A stretch of 64,000 nt of DNA from Thermothielavioides terrestris NRRL 8126. Lineage: Eukaryota > Ascomycota > Sordariomycetes > Sordariales > Chaetomiaceae. Position numbers and translations under genes: made by a program. The stretch lies in contig NC_016458.1 in assembly GCF_000226115.1 (NCBI RefSeq), forward strand, positions 7,660,001 through 7,724,000, in the 5' to 3' direction. Shown here in pieces: positions 1 to 10,164 of this stretch; the first letter of the stretch is position 1, and every line of letters starts with the position of its first letter. Below the pieces are notes generated by a model. The model was given only the letters and a program-made list of their open reading frames with translations, ran no database searches and had not been told where the DNA came from.

Positions 1-833
1 TCTTAGTCGGCAAGATGACCTCGAGCCGCGCCTTTGGGGGTGTATGGGTTTGCCGATCATCGTTGGGCGTGATGGGGCTCTGCTTCTTCGGCTTCGCCAG
101 CTTTGCAGGTTTTTGGGCCGCTTGCGGATTCTGCTTCGCCGGGACTAGGGGGCTTGGGCCATTCGGTAGATTCTCTCCGGAGGACGGCGAAGGCGTATCG
201 GGAGTCGGGTATCGAAAAGGCAGCGCAGTCTGATCGCAAACCATCCTGGATAATGGTGAAAGGGTCGCGGAAAGCGAGGGTCCTTTGAACTTCGTAGAAG
301 AGCTGGCGGTGGCCTTTGGACCAGTCTTGAAATGGCTTCAGAGTGTCAGCCATAGGTGTTTGGCAGAAACCGGTCTTGGACATACAACTCGGGGATATTT
401 CCACGCTCTAGCAGATGTTGAACTTGGCTGACTGCTTGTTGCAGGCGTCTTGAAGGGGGTTCCTGCGCCGAGGCCTCTTGGTTCAACGAAGCGAAGTCGA
501 GGCCGGGAATGAGGTCGGTCACGGGAGGCGCCGGGGATGCTGAGCCGATTGATGGTGATGGAAGGACACCTGCGATATTGGAAGCCCAAAGCATCAGAAT
601 CTGCGGGGCTTTCTCTCAAATATGGAGGTTGTTGCATAAAGAGGAACAGTTTTGCGAAGCATACCCGAGTCGAATGGAGCGATCGACGAGAAGGGCGTGA
701 ATGGAAGGGCCTCGTAGAGAGTGAACGGCCTCGGGAACATCGCTGCTGCTGCCGGCAGTGGCGCGCCTTGAGCGGACGAATTCGGCATGCCGTGCGGCGG
801 GCCATCATGAGCATACGGCCTAGAATCTGCCAT
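1..833 (-). CDS. Protein of unknown function, 5' part only (runs off the left edge)
   Basis: The N-terminal part of a minus-strand gene. Exons by splice phase are 833-665, 569-386 and 335 to the window edge; introns are 95 and 50 nt (donors GTATGC and GTATGT, second branch site GCTGAC). The start at 833 (MADSRPYAHDG) was preferred over an in-frame ATG at 917. The product has an aromatic stretch (FTLYEALPFTPFSS), a predicted helix (RRLQQAVSQVQHLLERGN), then a Pro/Ser/Lys-rich tail ending near ARLEVILPT at the edge. Exon 3 has another reading frame that stops at 57, but only the frame used here agrees with the splice phase. The layout (short ordered N-terminus, basic low-complexity linker) suggests a nuclear protein. 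A cohesin-loader (Scc2/Mis4)-like N-terminus is a weak guess only. It is divergent from RPA12. Confidence 0.5.
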
Positions 834-1391
834 TGTGAAAAGAAAGGTTGAATCACCGAGACGGTCGAGGACAGGACATGGCGGGAGAGTGCTCGACGGG
901 AGTTCACGCCTCAGCAACCACTGCTCTCAACCCCTTGTCCGGCACCCAAATCTCGAAGCGAGCTGGCAGAGGATCACTCAGGTACTGCCATGCGTCAGTG
1001 ATTTGTTCCCTGGAGGTCCGAAATCCACTTTTGCCAGGGACAAGGCTCGGCCTCGAAAGGTGTCCGCGAGTGTCTGTCTGTCGATAAAATGTCCGTAACG
1101 GTTGTTGAAGTTCAGTCCCCTGCGCAGGATCCACAGCAGCCTTGCACTGCCAAGCGGGCGGGCTGAGAAGAAGCCAATCCGCTTTCAGCACCTGTGCCTT
1201 GCTGCCTGCTACATGGTCCGTGCGCTCCCCACTGGCTTGTCTGGGGGTGGGATTTGCTGTTCCGGCCTGCAGGCCCCGCCAAAATTTTGGCGGGGCATGT
1301 TGCCCGAGAAATTCGTCCAGTCTAAGGCCGCGTCTCGATCTTCCACTTCGCGTTGTAACTTTGGCAAGTGACACAGCCAAACAGCAACAAA
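834..1391. other. Divergent promoter region between the left-edge gene and RPA12
   Basis: No coding exon fits this stretch; the long minus-strand frame across it is a shadow without family features. It holds the 24-nt perfect palindrome listed separately. Confidence 0.5.
1274..1297. promoter_or_regulatory. 24-nt perfect palindrome centred on AAAATTTT
   Basis: A perfect self-complementary sequence: a GC-rich arm (GCCCCGCC), an AAAATTTT core and the reverse arm. It ends about 95 nt before the RPA12 start codon. The core resembles the RRPE element (AAAAATTTT) of yeast ribosome-biogenesis promoters. A binding role is inferred. Confidence 0.4.
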
Positions 1392-1874
1392 ATGGCGGCA
1401 ATTGGTTCGTTGATCTTCTGCACCGACTGCGGCAACCTCCTGCCCCCATCCAAGGGCAGCGAGAAGAACATACTCCATTGCGACTGCTGCGGGGCTGAAA
1501 ACAGAGGTTGGTCTGGTGTTTGGTGCCGGGTTGGCTTCGAGCATCGCTGACCAGGAGGATGTAGATCATCCCTGGAGAACCGTGACAACGAGGACGAAGC
1601 CATCCGATTTTCCCTCGGCGCTCCGGCAGAAGCTGTCAATCGTCCAAACAGTCGAGAGGCACCAGGTACAAACAGAACGAATCGACGCAAATACCGACTG
1701 CCCTAAGTGTGGGAAGAGGGGTGTGCGGTACTCGGAGGTGCAGCAAAGGAGTGCCGATGAAGGCTCAACAATCATTTACAACTGTGACTGCGGTGAACGG
1801 TGCGCAACCCTTGGGATTTTGAGTGTTTGAAAGTTTGCTGACTTTAAAACTGCAGATGGACGATGAACAACTAA
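1392..1874 (+). CDS. rpa12: DNA-directed RNA polymerase I subunit RPA12
   Basis: The small TFIIS-like subunit of RNA polymerase I, acting in the nucleolus in RNA cleavage, backtrack recovery and termination on rDNA. Exons are 1392-1506, 1565-1799 and 1856-1874, giving 122 aa (yeast Rpa12 has 125). The N-terminal zinc ribbon starts with CTDCG at residues 10-14 and ends with CDCCG. The linker TRTKPSDFPSALRQKL is typical of the family. The C-terminal ribbon has CPKCG, the catalytic acidic hairpin RSADEG, and ends GERWTMNN. Both introns (58 and 56 nt) have GCTGAC branch sites. One oddity is that the last cysteine pair reads YNCDCG, i.e. C-x-C where TFIIS-like ribbons normally have C-x2-C. Confidence 0.93.
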
Positions 1875-2021
1875 GATCCATTCCCCCGGGCTGAAAAGAG
1901 ACAAAGAAAACGAAAATTCCCGAAGCCGACCAACCCATCGATCTATTGCAGCGTCCCGGTGCCGTCAGGACGATCTAATACCCTTCTGAAAGACCACAAC
2001 GCCAGAGAATCCCAACTCAAC

Positions 2022-3119
2022 CTAAGCAGTTCCCGCAACCTCGGGAATTAGCGCATACTCGGCCTGGTTGCTCTTCTCGTACTCGGCCATATCCAGGGCC
2101 ACAATGACACTCTCGCGGACGACCGCTTCCTTGTCATGCAGGAACTTCCTCAGAGTTTCCTCGACGCCCTCCTCGTCTCCGAGACTGCCAAGTGCCTCGG
2201 CAGCTTCGTGCCGGACCATGCTCGCCTCCTCGGTGTTGCTCAAGGCCGCAGTGAGAGCGGGGATGGACGCAGGATGGGCTAGTTGGCCGAAGACGAATGC
2301 GATCTCGTGGCGGAAGAGGGCGGAGGAGTCGGCGAAACCTTTGGCCAGGGCGTGGATGGCAGGCACGGCGGTAGGAAGATCGGGCGGCGATGCCAAGTCG
2401 CGCAGCGCGAACATGGCCCGGTATCTCTTAAAAAGCGGCAGGCTCGTATCCATCAGGACCTTCCCTAGCTCCTCGACTGTCTGCGGTTCCTGGCCCTGGG
2501 GCATCGGCGGGGCGGGATCGACCGAGGCGAAGTCGCTGCAATCATTTAGCACAGTAGTTAGCAATCAGAACCCCCCAAAACCACCCCCTCCCTTTCTCCA
2601 GAAATGAGGGAAGGGGGAAAAAAACAAGAGTCCTTACCTCTGCTTCAACCTCTCTGCTTTCCTCCCCTCCCCGTTCGCCCACTCAATCCGATCGATCGCG
2701 ATCTCGCACGTCTCCCGCACCACCACCTCCTCCCCCTCCCGCTCCCGAAACCGCCTCAGCACGGGCAGGCTCGCCGGGTCGCCCAGCGCCCCGAGCGCCT
2801 CGGCCGCCTCGTGCCGGCACATGGCGTCCTCGCCCACGTCCTCGAGCACGGCGGTCAGGTGCGCCGCGGCCGCGGCCGCGTTGCCCGTCTGGCCCAGGCA
2901 GTAGGCCAGCTCGTGCTTGAGCAGCGCCGACGGCGAGGCGAAGCCGGCGGCGATGGCGTCGACGGCCGCGCGCGCCTCCGCCGACGCCGGCGCGTGCTGC
3001 CGCGCCAGGTGCTTGAGCGAGAAGAGCGCGCGGAAGCGCACCGGCAGCGGCGTCGACTCGCTCGTGAGGGTCTGCCGGAGGGAGGCGATTGTTGAGAGGG
3101 GGGAGGTCGAGGTCGTCAT
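2022..3119 (-). CDS. lia1: Deoxyhypusine hydroxylase (HEAT-repeat, diiron)
   Basis: Hydroxylates the deoxyhypusine residue of eIF5A, the last step of hypusine synthesis, in the cytoplasm. Exons are 3119-2638 and 2535-2022 with a 102-nt intron (GTAAGG..GCAG), giving 331 aa (yeast Lia1 has 325). Two symmetric halves of HEAT-like repeats each carry two His-Glu pairs that bind the diiron centre: [10 protein letters not shown] and [14 protein letters not shown] in the first half, [12 protein letters not shown] and [14 protein letters not shown] in the second. All four are intact. A linker ([12 protein letters not shown]) joins the halves at the exon boundary. The upstream region has an AAAATTTTGG element near 3317-3328. 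Confidence 0.95.
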
Positions 3120-3560
3120 TTTTTTTCTTTCCTTTTTTCACTTCCCCTTTTTTATCCTGGAGGTATTGTTGGACTGTTTGTTCTTGGATGGGTCTGGGGA
3201 GACTTGAAGGTGTTGGTTGGTTTCGGCGAGGGCAGGCAGGACAGTGAGGCGCTGATGGAGCGACGGGGTTGGCTCGGTGGCCCGATTGCACCCCTCGGCG
3301 CCGAGCGCGGGGCGCTCAAAATTTTGGAGGGGTCGTTTTGGGAGATAAGTTAGCGATAAGGACCTGGGGCAGGGGATGCGCTTTGACCCTAACCCTTGGT
3401 ATTCTTCGCTGGGTCTTGGGAAAGGGGTCAGGGGCTGTCAACAACGTGCAGTGGTATCAGATGGAGAGGACACGGAGGTGGGAATGAGTACTGTCGTTTG
3501 ACTCTGGTCTTGAACCTTTTATTGACTGCAATTTCCTCCACATCCTGCCGGAGGTGGCGC
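3120..3560. other. Upstream region of lia1 with an AAAATTTTGG element
   Basis: No gene seen. A pyrimidine-rich leader lies next to the lia1 start. About 200 nt upstream, at 3317-3328, is CAAAATTTTGGA, which shares its core with the palindrome before RPA12. A short CCCTAACCCT stretch (telomere-like) occurs at about 3388. Confidence 0.4.
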
Positions 3561-5419
3561 CTACTCCCCGCTGCTCGCTAGGAGATCAAATGGATTTGTC
3601 GAACGAGATCTTGTTTGCACCTCTGCAGATGTCGTGGATCTGTTTTTCTTGGACCTTGGAATGTTCTTCGGCTTCCCGATAGCCTGTATATGCTGGATGA
3701 TATCTTTGTAATCTGCGCAAAGGCTCCGCAGGCATGAGAGACCCTCTGCCTCCCTCAGCACTCTGAGTGTCTCTGCGAAAGTTCTTGGCGAAGGGAAGTC
3801 TGCTAGTGAAGGAAGCCGGGAGAGGAGTTTGGCAAGCGCCGACATTGTTGCTGACAGAGTTCCAGTAGATCGCGCTGAGAATTGAAGTATCTGGAGGAGC
3901 ATCCTCAGCGAGTAGCAAACGGCTTGCGTCTGCGCGAGGAAATGGATGAACTCCCAAGAACGTTCATCCAGTGTTCCCCTAGCTTCCTGGTCCAGAATGT
4001 CAAGACTGAGGGGGTAGCCCCTTGCACGGTTCAAGGTCATGACGATGTCATGATAGATGGACAGAAGCGGCCAGATAAGCTCAGCTTTGCTCACACCCGC
4101 CTCGAGTTTCGAGAGCAGGGCGAGCAGCGAATTGCCGAGTTCGTCAACCTGAGCAGGCCCTGGAACATCAACTTGCGTCCCCGAAGATATCGATTGCATG
4201 CGCCTCATCTCCGATATGGACGGTATGCTGCTGCCGTAGTTGGACAGCAAGAGCGCGTAAGCCAACTGTCTCAGGGGCTTGCTCGCCTCCCACGCGCTGG
4301 TCCGTGATGGGCAGTCGAGCAGGAAAGGAAGGTAGACTTCGAGTCCGTTGCCGACCTGAGAGCCCGGTTCTGAAACGCCAGTTGCGATCTCCAATCCTGC
4401 GAGAGATCGGAGGACGATCTCGGATACCCGTGGATCCAAGGCTACGACCCAGTCTGTCTTGAGATTCGGTGACACCTCCGGGGAATGATATTGCTTGATA
4501 AAGTCGGAGTACTCCTCCGGGAATGCAGAGGACGGCCCACTCTTCTTGGCCCTCTCCACAGCCTGCTGGAGAGTCAAGTGAGGGTCTCTGCTGACCTCGA
4601 ACGCGATACGCTGGAGTCCAGTCTCGGCTTGAATTGATAGCCGTCTGCAGAGAGTCCTAGACTGGTATTGCGGGGCAATCAGTCTTTCTGTCTGTGGATC
4701 GGCGTCCACGTCTGCAAAGAAGACAACGGCCCCAGCTTCGCCGAGATCATGCACCAGCAGGTCCGAGTCTGATGTCAGTATCGTACCGCCGTGGCGCCGA
4801 ACATGGTCAGCACAGAAGCCGTCGGCTTCCCCGGGGACCAATTCGACCCGTGGGCCGAACTTGGGCGATTCTCTCAAAGCATCAATAACCGCCGGGACGA
4901 GGAAGGGAGGTGGCGGCGGCTTCGCCTTCTTTTCTCCTGGCCAAGCGTTGGGAAACAAGTCGACGACGCCGTCGACTGCGTGGTGCGGATTACTCGGGGG
5001 TACTCCCGCGAGAAAGGCTGAGTGATACTTTATCAGATCCCGTGATGACTTGATGAGCCTTTGGATCCGCTCGGCCCGTTTCGAGTCCGGGAGGTAACCG
5101 TCGAAGTAGATTGCCACACTTGGACAGAGAGGGCGATTAGCTTGGATTTCCACAATGGAGTTTCCGCCGTCCGCAGATAACATGGCTTAGCTTACACGGA
5201 AAGACCACATGCCTGGATTTTCTCAAGCCAGGCCACAGCGACTTTCCCCAGCAGCTCGTACGATGGCTGCTCAAACGGGCTGGTCTTGCGCGTTGCCCTC
5301 GAGCACAGGGCGAGAACGTGATACGCCAGAGCCGGTCCGTCGAGGACAACGTCGCCAGGCTCAATGGCTGCCCTCTGCGTGTAGGGCTCCAGGTGCCGTT
5401 TGAACTGGGGAATGCCCAT
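3561..5419 (-). CDS. Asteroid domain protein (XPG/FEN1-like nuclease fold)
   Basis: A 593-aa protein from exons 5419-5196 and 5118-3561 (77-nt intron, donor GTAAGC, acceptor CCAAG, phase 2, producing CGLSVVAIYFDGYLP across the junction). It starts MGIPQFKRHLEPY, matching the N-terminal XPG-like region of the Asteroid family. VLDGPALAYHV and AIYFDGYLPDSKR carry N-domain acidic positions. GEADGFCADHVRR and LTSDSDLLVHDLG are the I-region motifs with acidic residues, so metal-binding residues appear largely kept. The C-terminal half is helical and not recognisable, ending in a basic Ser/Arg tail. Family members are structure-specific nuclease relatives of poorly known function; substrate and location are not shown by the sequence. 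Confidence 0.85.
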
Positions 5420-6161
5420 CGAAAGCAGGGGACCCGGAAGATAGCAAAACACCCGAGCGGATGTCGGAGTAGACTACAGAAAATTGACACTGGAAGTACG
5501 TCCTGTAGAGTACTCTAACCGGCACACTGAGTTGTGGGGCCCGAGAGGCGAGGCGAGTTGAAGTCAAGAGACTTCGGTTATGATCTGTATTTCTGACAGA
5601 TTCGCGTCATCTGCACAGTTGTTGAGGGAATGAGCATTCTGTACCGAGGAGCAGGAAGTTGGTTCATAGGTTGTGTAGATGAATGTAGCAGTTCACCAGG
5701 GCAGCTTCACCTAAACGATGAGCCAAGCTCCTGGGAAAATCGTTCGTGCCCATTCTTGGACGGATAGTTATCCCGAAAGCCCCTCGGTAAATGCCAACTA
5801 CCTATACCCTAACCCTTAGACCCCGACCCTTATCGGCGCACAGTGACCGGTCAAACATGATTTACAGTCCGGTCTGGAACACCCCAATCTGACTTCGTTT
5901 TCAATTCCCGAAACACCCAATTCTTCCATTCGACGATTTCGCTCAATTCGCCGACTTCAAACTTCAATGTAATGTATGCCAGGCTGGACTGACTTGCAAG
6001 CCGAAAAGCTACCCCAGTCCTCAGCGGGTCTGCCAATTCAATCACCTGCTTGGCTGGCCCACTCTGGCAACGGCTTTTTTTTTAAAGTATTTTACCGAGC
6101 GAAAAGCTGAAATTTTCCAACACCTTCTCCGGCAACCTCGCCCGAGCACCGCCAGGAGACC
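5420..6161. other. Divergent promoter region of the asteroid gene and PRS gene
   Basis: No gene is supported. A telomere-like CCCTAACCCTTAG stretch lies near 5805-5820. The 5' leader of the PRS gene includes an 8-T tract near 6076. Confidence 0.4.
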
Positions 6162-7761
6162 ATGCGCGGCACCTTGATCTTTGCGGGCAGCTCCTGCCCG
6201 GACCTCACAGACAAGATATGCCACAACCTGGGCATGGCGCGGGCAGATGCCGAGCTCACGCAATTTTCCAATGGCGAGACAAGCGTGCGCATCCTCACCA
6301 GCGTCCGGGAGAAGGACGTCTTTGTCGTCCAGTCGGGCAGCCCCAAGATCAACGACACAATCATGGAGCTGCTCATCATGATCTCTGCCTGCAAGGGAGG
6401 CTCGGCCAACAAGATCACCGGTACGTCGCCTCGTCGACGCCACCACCGTGGCATGCGGTGCGGACTGCGCCCGAGGCTGACCGAGCATGCGTCCAGCGGT
6501 GTTGCCTTACTTCCCCTACAGCCGCCAATCGAAGAAGAAGCCTCATAGGGGAGCCATTACTGCGAGAATGCTGGCCAATCTCCTCGATGTCGCGGGCGTG
6601 AAGCACGTCGTCACGGTCGATCTTCACGCGTCGCAGATGCAGGGCTTCTTCAAGTGCCCCGTCGACAACCTCCACGCGGAGCCCCTGATCGCCCGCTGGA
6701 TCCGCCGGAACGTGCCTAGGTGGCAGGAGGCGGTGGTGGTATCTAAGAACGCCGGCGGCACCAAGCGGGTCACCTCGCTCGCCGACGCGTTGAAACTCAA
6801 CTTCGGCATGGTGACGACGGACAAGAAGAGGGGCCCCAGCATGGCGAGCATGGCGGCCAGCATGATGGGCTACCCAATGGACGGGATCGAGCGGCAGCCG
6901 GTGCTCGACACGGCCGGCAACCAGGTGCGTAACAACTCATCGGAGCCCGAGAGTGAGACACCCGCCGCAGAGAGCGGACGATCGCAAGATTCCCGCATGG
7001 CCGCGGATGCTCAAGGATCGCCACGGATGCGCGCTAACGGCACGCACTCGCGAAACGCCGCCAATCGCAACTCCCCGCCGAGGCGGTCGCAAACCATGCT
7101 ATCCCAGTCGTCCGTCATCGACGAGCTCGACGAGGAGCACGAGGCAGACGGCCTGGAGTACAACGACCAGCGCGCCCACGAGGTGACGCATGGGCGGTTG
7201 GTGCAGGGCCACATCGTGCCGGACGATTTCCAGTCGCCGGCCACGTCGGTGGCCGACACGAGCGTGCCCGAGGAGGATCCCATGGCCATGTCTCATGCTT
7301 CTTCCTTCTTCGCGCCCCAGCCGCACGCGCTGGGCGGGTCCGGGGACGGCGGGGCCAGCTCGGATGAGGAGGACGACATCCTCAAGGACCCCAAGGTCGA
7401 GCACACCATCACGCTAGTGGGCAACGTGAGGGACCGGACTGTGTTCATCGTCGATGACATGATCGACAAGCCCGGTTCGTGGATCGCAGCGGCCGAGACG
7501 GTGGTTAAGCGCGGCCGTGCGAACAAGGTCTACTGCATCGCCACTCACGGCGTCTTTGGAGGAGACTGCCTGGAGCAGATGCAAGCATGCGACTGCATCG
7601 ACACCATCGTGGTGACCAACAGCTATCCGATCCCGGAGGACAGGGCGCGCAATGCGAGCAAGCTAGTGGTGCTCGACCTATCCTTCCTCCTGGCCGAGGC
7701 TATACGGCGGAACCACTACGGCGAGTCCATGTCGCCGCTGTTCCAGCACCTCATGGATTAA
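6162..7761 (+). CDS. prs1: Ribose-phosphate pyrophosphokinase (PRPP synthetase), PRS1-type with long insertion
   Basis: Makes PRPP from ribose 5-phosphate and ATP for purine, pyrimidine, His and Trp synthesis. Exons are 6162-6420 and 6497-7761 (76-nt intron, GTACGT..CCAG), giving 507 aa. The N-terminus has SGSPKINDTIMELLIMISAC and SRQSKKKPHRGAITARMLAN. VDLHASQMQGFF contains the catalytic His region. The PRPP-binding loop reads VDDMIDKPGS (about residue 405), the variant form of yeast Prs1 rather than the canonical one, and VTNSYP lies near 459. Residues about 196-385 are a low-complexity Ser/Asp/Glu-rich insertion, the counterpart of the non-homologous region of yeast Prs1 but longer. The C-terminus EAIRRNHYGESMSPLF closely follows Prs1. 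It could be the Prs5-like paralogue. In yeast such subunits work in hetero-oligomers and link to cell-wall integrity signalling. Confidence 0.9.
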
Positions 7762-8670
7762 TACGGATGACATAATGACGATGTATCATGGCACGATTAC
7801 GGCAGGTCGCGTCTTTTCTTTTTTCTCTTTTTCTCCTGCCGGCGCTTTACTTGGCCATCGGTGGCCACACAGAGGCCCCTTCTCTCCCTCCCTCCGAGGC
7901 ATGAGCAGTGTTTGGGTTACTGCTAGCGTTGGCGTTGGGCGAAATACAGACGGCGGGTGGCGCTCTTTTTGACTCGGCACACCAGGACGGTATGGTTAGA
8001 CGGGTGTGGACGGACAGTCAGGGCATATTGAATTGACTGGCATTCCGCGGTCAGGTGCGGGCAGTGCAGTCCCAGCCGCCAGTGACCCTCCAGCCCGATC
8101 CTCTCGCGCCGCCCGATTTCCAGGGCTGGGTTTAAACCAGCTCACGAGTCATATATCCAGAAAGAAAACCCCAACGATGCTGTCACTTACGACAGCAGGA
8201 GCATTGCGCCAACCCAGGACATGTCTCCTAACGGAACGTTGGTAGATCGTCTGTCCCTCGGGACTGTCCGAGCTAGAAGGCCTTTTGTCCCGGGCCTCCC
8301 CTTCCCGGGGATGGTTCGCTTCCGCAAGGTTGGTGGGCAGGGGGCAGGAGAACTCCTCGGTACACGCATGCATGGCACAGTCAAGCGGTAAGGTAGAGTT
8401 GTTGTGGGGGCAAGTCTTATGTGGTTTGGATAACTTCGGTGAAAACGAGGTTCATCGCCTTGAGGTAGTGTCTGTAGTAACTACCGAGGTCTTCTTGAAG
8501 ATCGAAACCTGCTGGACCTGTATGTACCAGCGTACCTTTGCCGAATGAAACACTTGCTCCGACTACCAAGCAATATCTTTCCACGAGTGAAATGTGCAAC
8601 GGTGCACGTTCTTCGTACTCAGTAGTTTGTGTTTGCCCACAATCGAGCTGCCGCAGCGGCGGAGGTTCTG
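7762..8670. other. 3' region of the PRS gene, no gene seen
   Basis: Pyrimidine-rich tracts near 7815-7840, no supported ORF and no RNA gene seen. Confidence 0.4.
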
Positions 8671-9354
8671 GTTGACCTGACCTGACCGGCCCCCCCTTCT
8701 TGTTGACCTGACCGGCAGGACGGAGGGAGCTGACCTGACCGGACCAAGCGAGTGGTTGACCTGACCGGACCAGCCCCCTGTTGACCTGACCGGCAAGGGG
8801 GCCTGACCTGACCGAACACCCCCTTGTTGACCTGACCGGACCACCCCGCTGTTAACCTGACCGGCAGGGCGGGAGTTGATCTGACCCGACCAAGTGAGTG
8901 AGTGGTTGACCTGACCGGACCACTCCCCTGCTGATCTGACCGGCAGGGCGGGAGCTGACCTGATCCGTCCCACCCACCACCTCGCCCCCTGGAAGAGGTT
9001 GACCTGACCGGACCACCTCCCTGTTGACCTGACCGGCAGGGTGGGAGCTGACCTGACCTGTCCCACCCACTGCTCCCTGGGAGAGGTTGACCTGACCGGA
9101 TTACCCCCCTGCTGACCTGACCAGCAAGGGGGGCTGACCTGACCTGTCCCACCCACTGCCTCGCCCTAAGGTAAGAAGTTGATCTGACCGAACCAACCCC
9201 CTGTTGACCTGACCGGCGTGGGGGCAGGACGTGGCTGACCTGACCCGGTCATACCCCCGTTGACCTGACCGGCAGGTTGGACTGACCTGACCAAACCACC
9301 CCCCTGTTGACCTGACCGGCACGGGGGACGGATCTGACCTGACCTCTGCTGCGA
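8671..9354. repeat. Irregular GACCTGACC minisatellite
   Basis: About twenty copies of GACCTGACC, usually as TTGACCTGACCGG followed by ACC, CAGGG or CAAGGG spacers. Units alternate between short (about 25 nt) and longer composite forms that include a TCCCACCCACC block. The repeat lacks stop codons in all minus-strand frames, which creates open frames of up to about 190 codons there. I regard these as a by-product of the repeat rather than genes. Confidence 0.9.
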
Positions 9355-9406
9355 CGGCACGTTCTCCGTCTCTCATTCTGACGGCACGTTCTCCGTCTCT
9401 CATTCT
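9353..9406. repeat. Two tandem copies of a 27-nt unit
   Basis: GACGGCACGTTCTCCGTCTC plus seven further bases, present at 9353-9379 and again at 9380-9406, identical, at the end of the minisatellite. Confidence 0.9.
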
Positions 9407-10164
9407 GGTCATGGGGGGAGGGGGCCAAGCGATGATGTTCATGATAATGACGATCGTTGTGGTGGCGGTGAAAGGGAGGAGGCTGGGGGGAGTGAGTTGG
9501 CAGTGAAGGGCTGAAAAACCGAGTGGGAAAGACCGGACTGAAGTGGGCGGAGAAGTAGGGTGACGATGGACTGCTATATCTAAGATAATGAGGAAGGGAG
9601 AGGGGGTAGGCGAATGCCGAAGGCGGTGATGAGGCTAACTAACTACCGGGTGAGGTAATCTGTCGGGTTTGGATCGGAGGTATGGATCCCGGCGGTCGGC
9701 TATACATAGTCGGATATGTGAAGCGTATCTCCATTTGATATCCCATGTTAGAATCATGTCCTGCACATAGGAGTGTGTGGTTTATGAGCCCTTGTGTTTT
9801 CCTCCTGGTATGCCCTTGAGGGCCTCTCGTTCGAGATGCAAACGCTACCATACCTGTGTGTCCGCCACTCCGAGGACTGAGCAGTTCTGGCCAGCGGTTT
9901 ACTGTGTCGCATGCCATATCCGCCAGACCGATGAGCGGCACGCAGACAACACAACGCTCTAATTTGGGCATGAGAAGCTCTGCGCCTGATCATACATGCT
10001 GAGATGCTACTGCTAGTGGCACCGATTCTACCATAAAATAATACATCGATCAGCGTCGATCGCATATACGCATCCTCCCATCTCGCTGTATGTGGACATC
10101 AACCTCTTCAACTCACACACAAGCTGCCAGTCGAGACAGCTTAACCAACCACCTTTCCTCCCCT
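9407..10164. other. 3' flank of the TUTase-like gene, no gene seen
   Basis: G-rich then mixed sequence without a supported exon, convergent space between the PRS gene and the nucleotidyltransferase gene. Confidence 0.4.

Noticed and set aside
904..1569. 221-codon minus-strand frame opposite RPA12
   Set aside because: It overlaps RPA12 on the other strand, has no family features and no good splice continuity.
5800..5822. Telomere or subtelomere signal (CCCTAACCCT strings here, near 3388 and inside the MITEs)
   Set aside because: Only one or two imperfect units each, surrounded by housekeeping genes.
8563..9156. Minus-strand open frames of up to 197 codons inside the minisatellite
   Set aside because: The repeat unit has no stop in any frame, so open frames arise automatically; three overlapping frames are open at once and no domain is seen.
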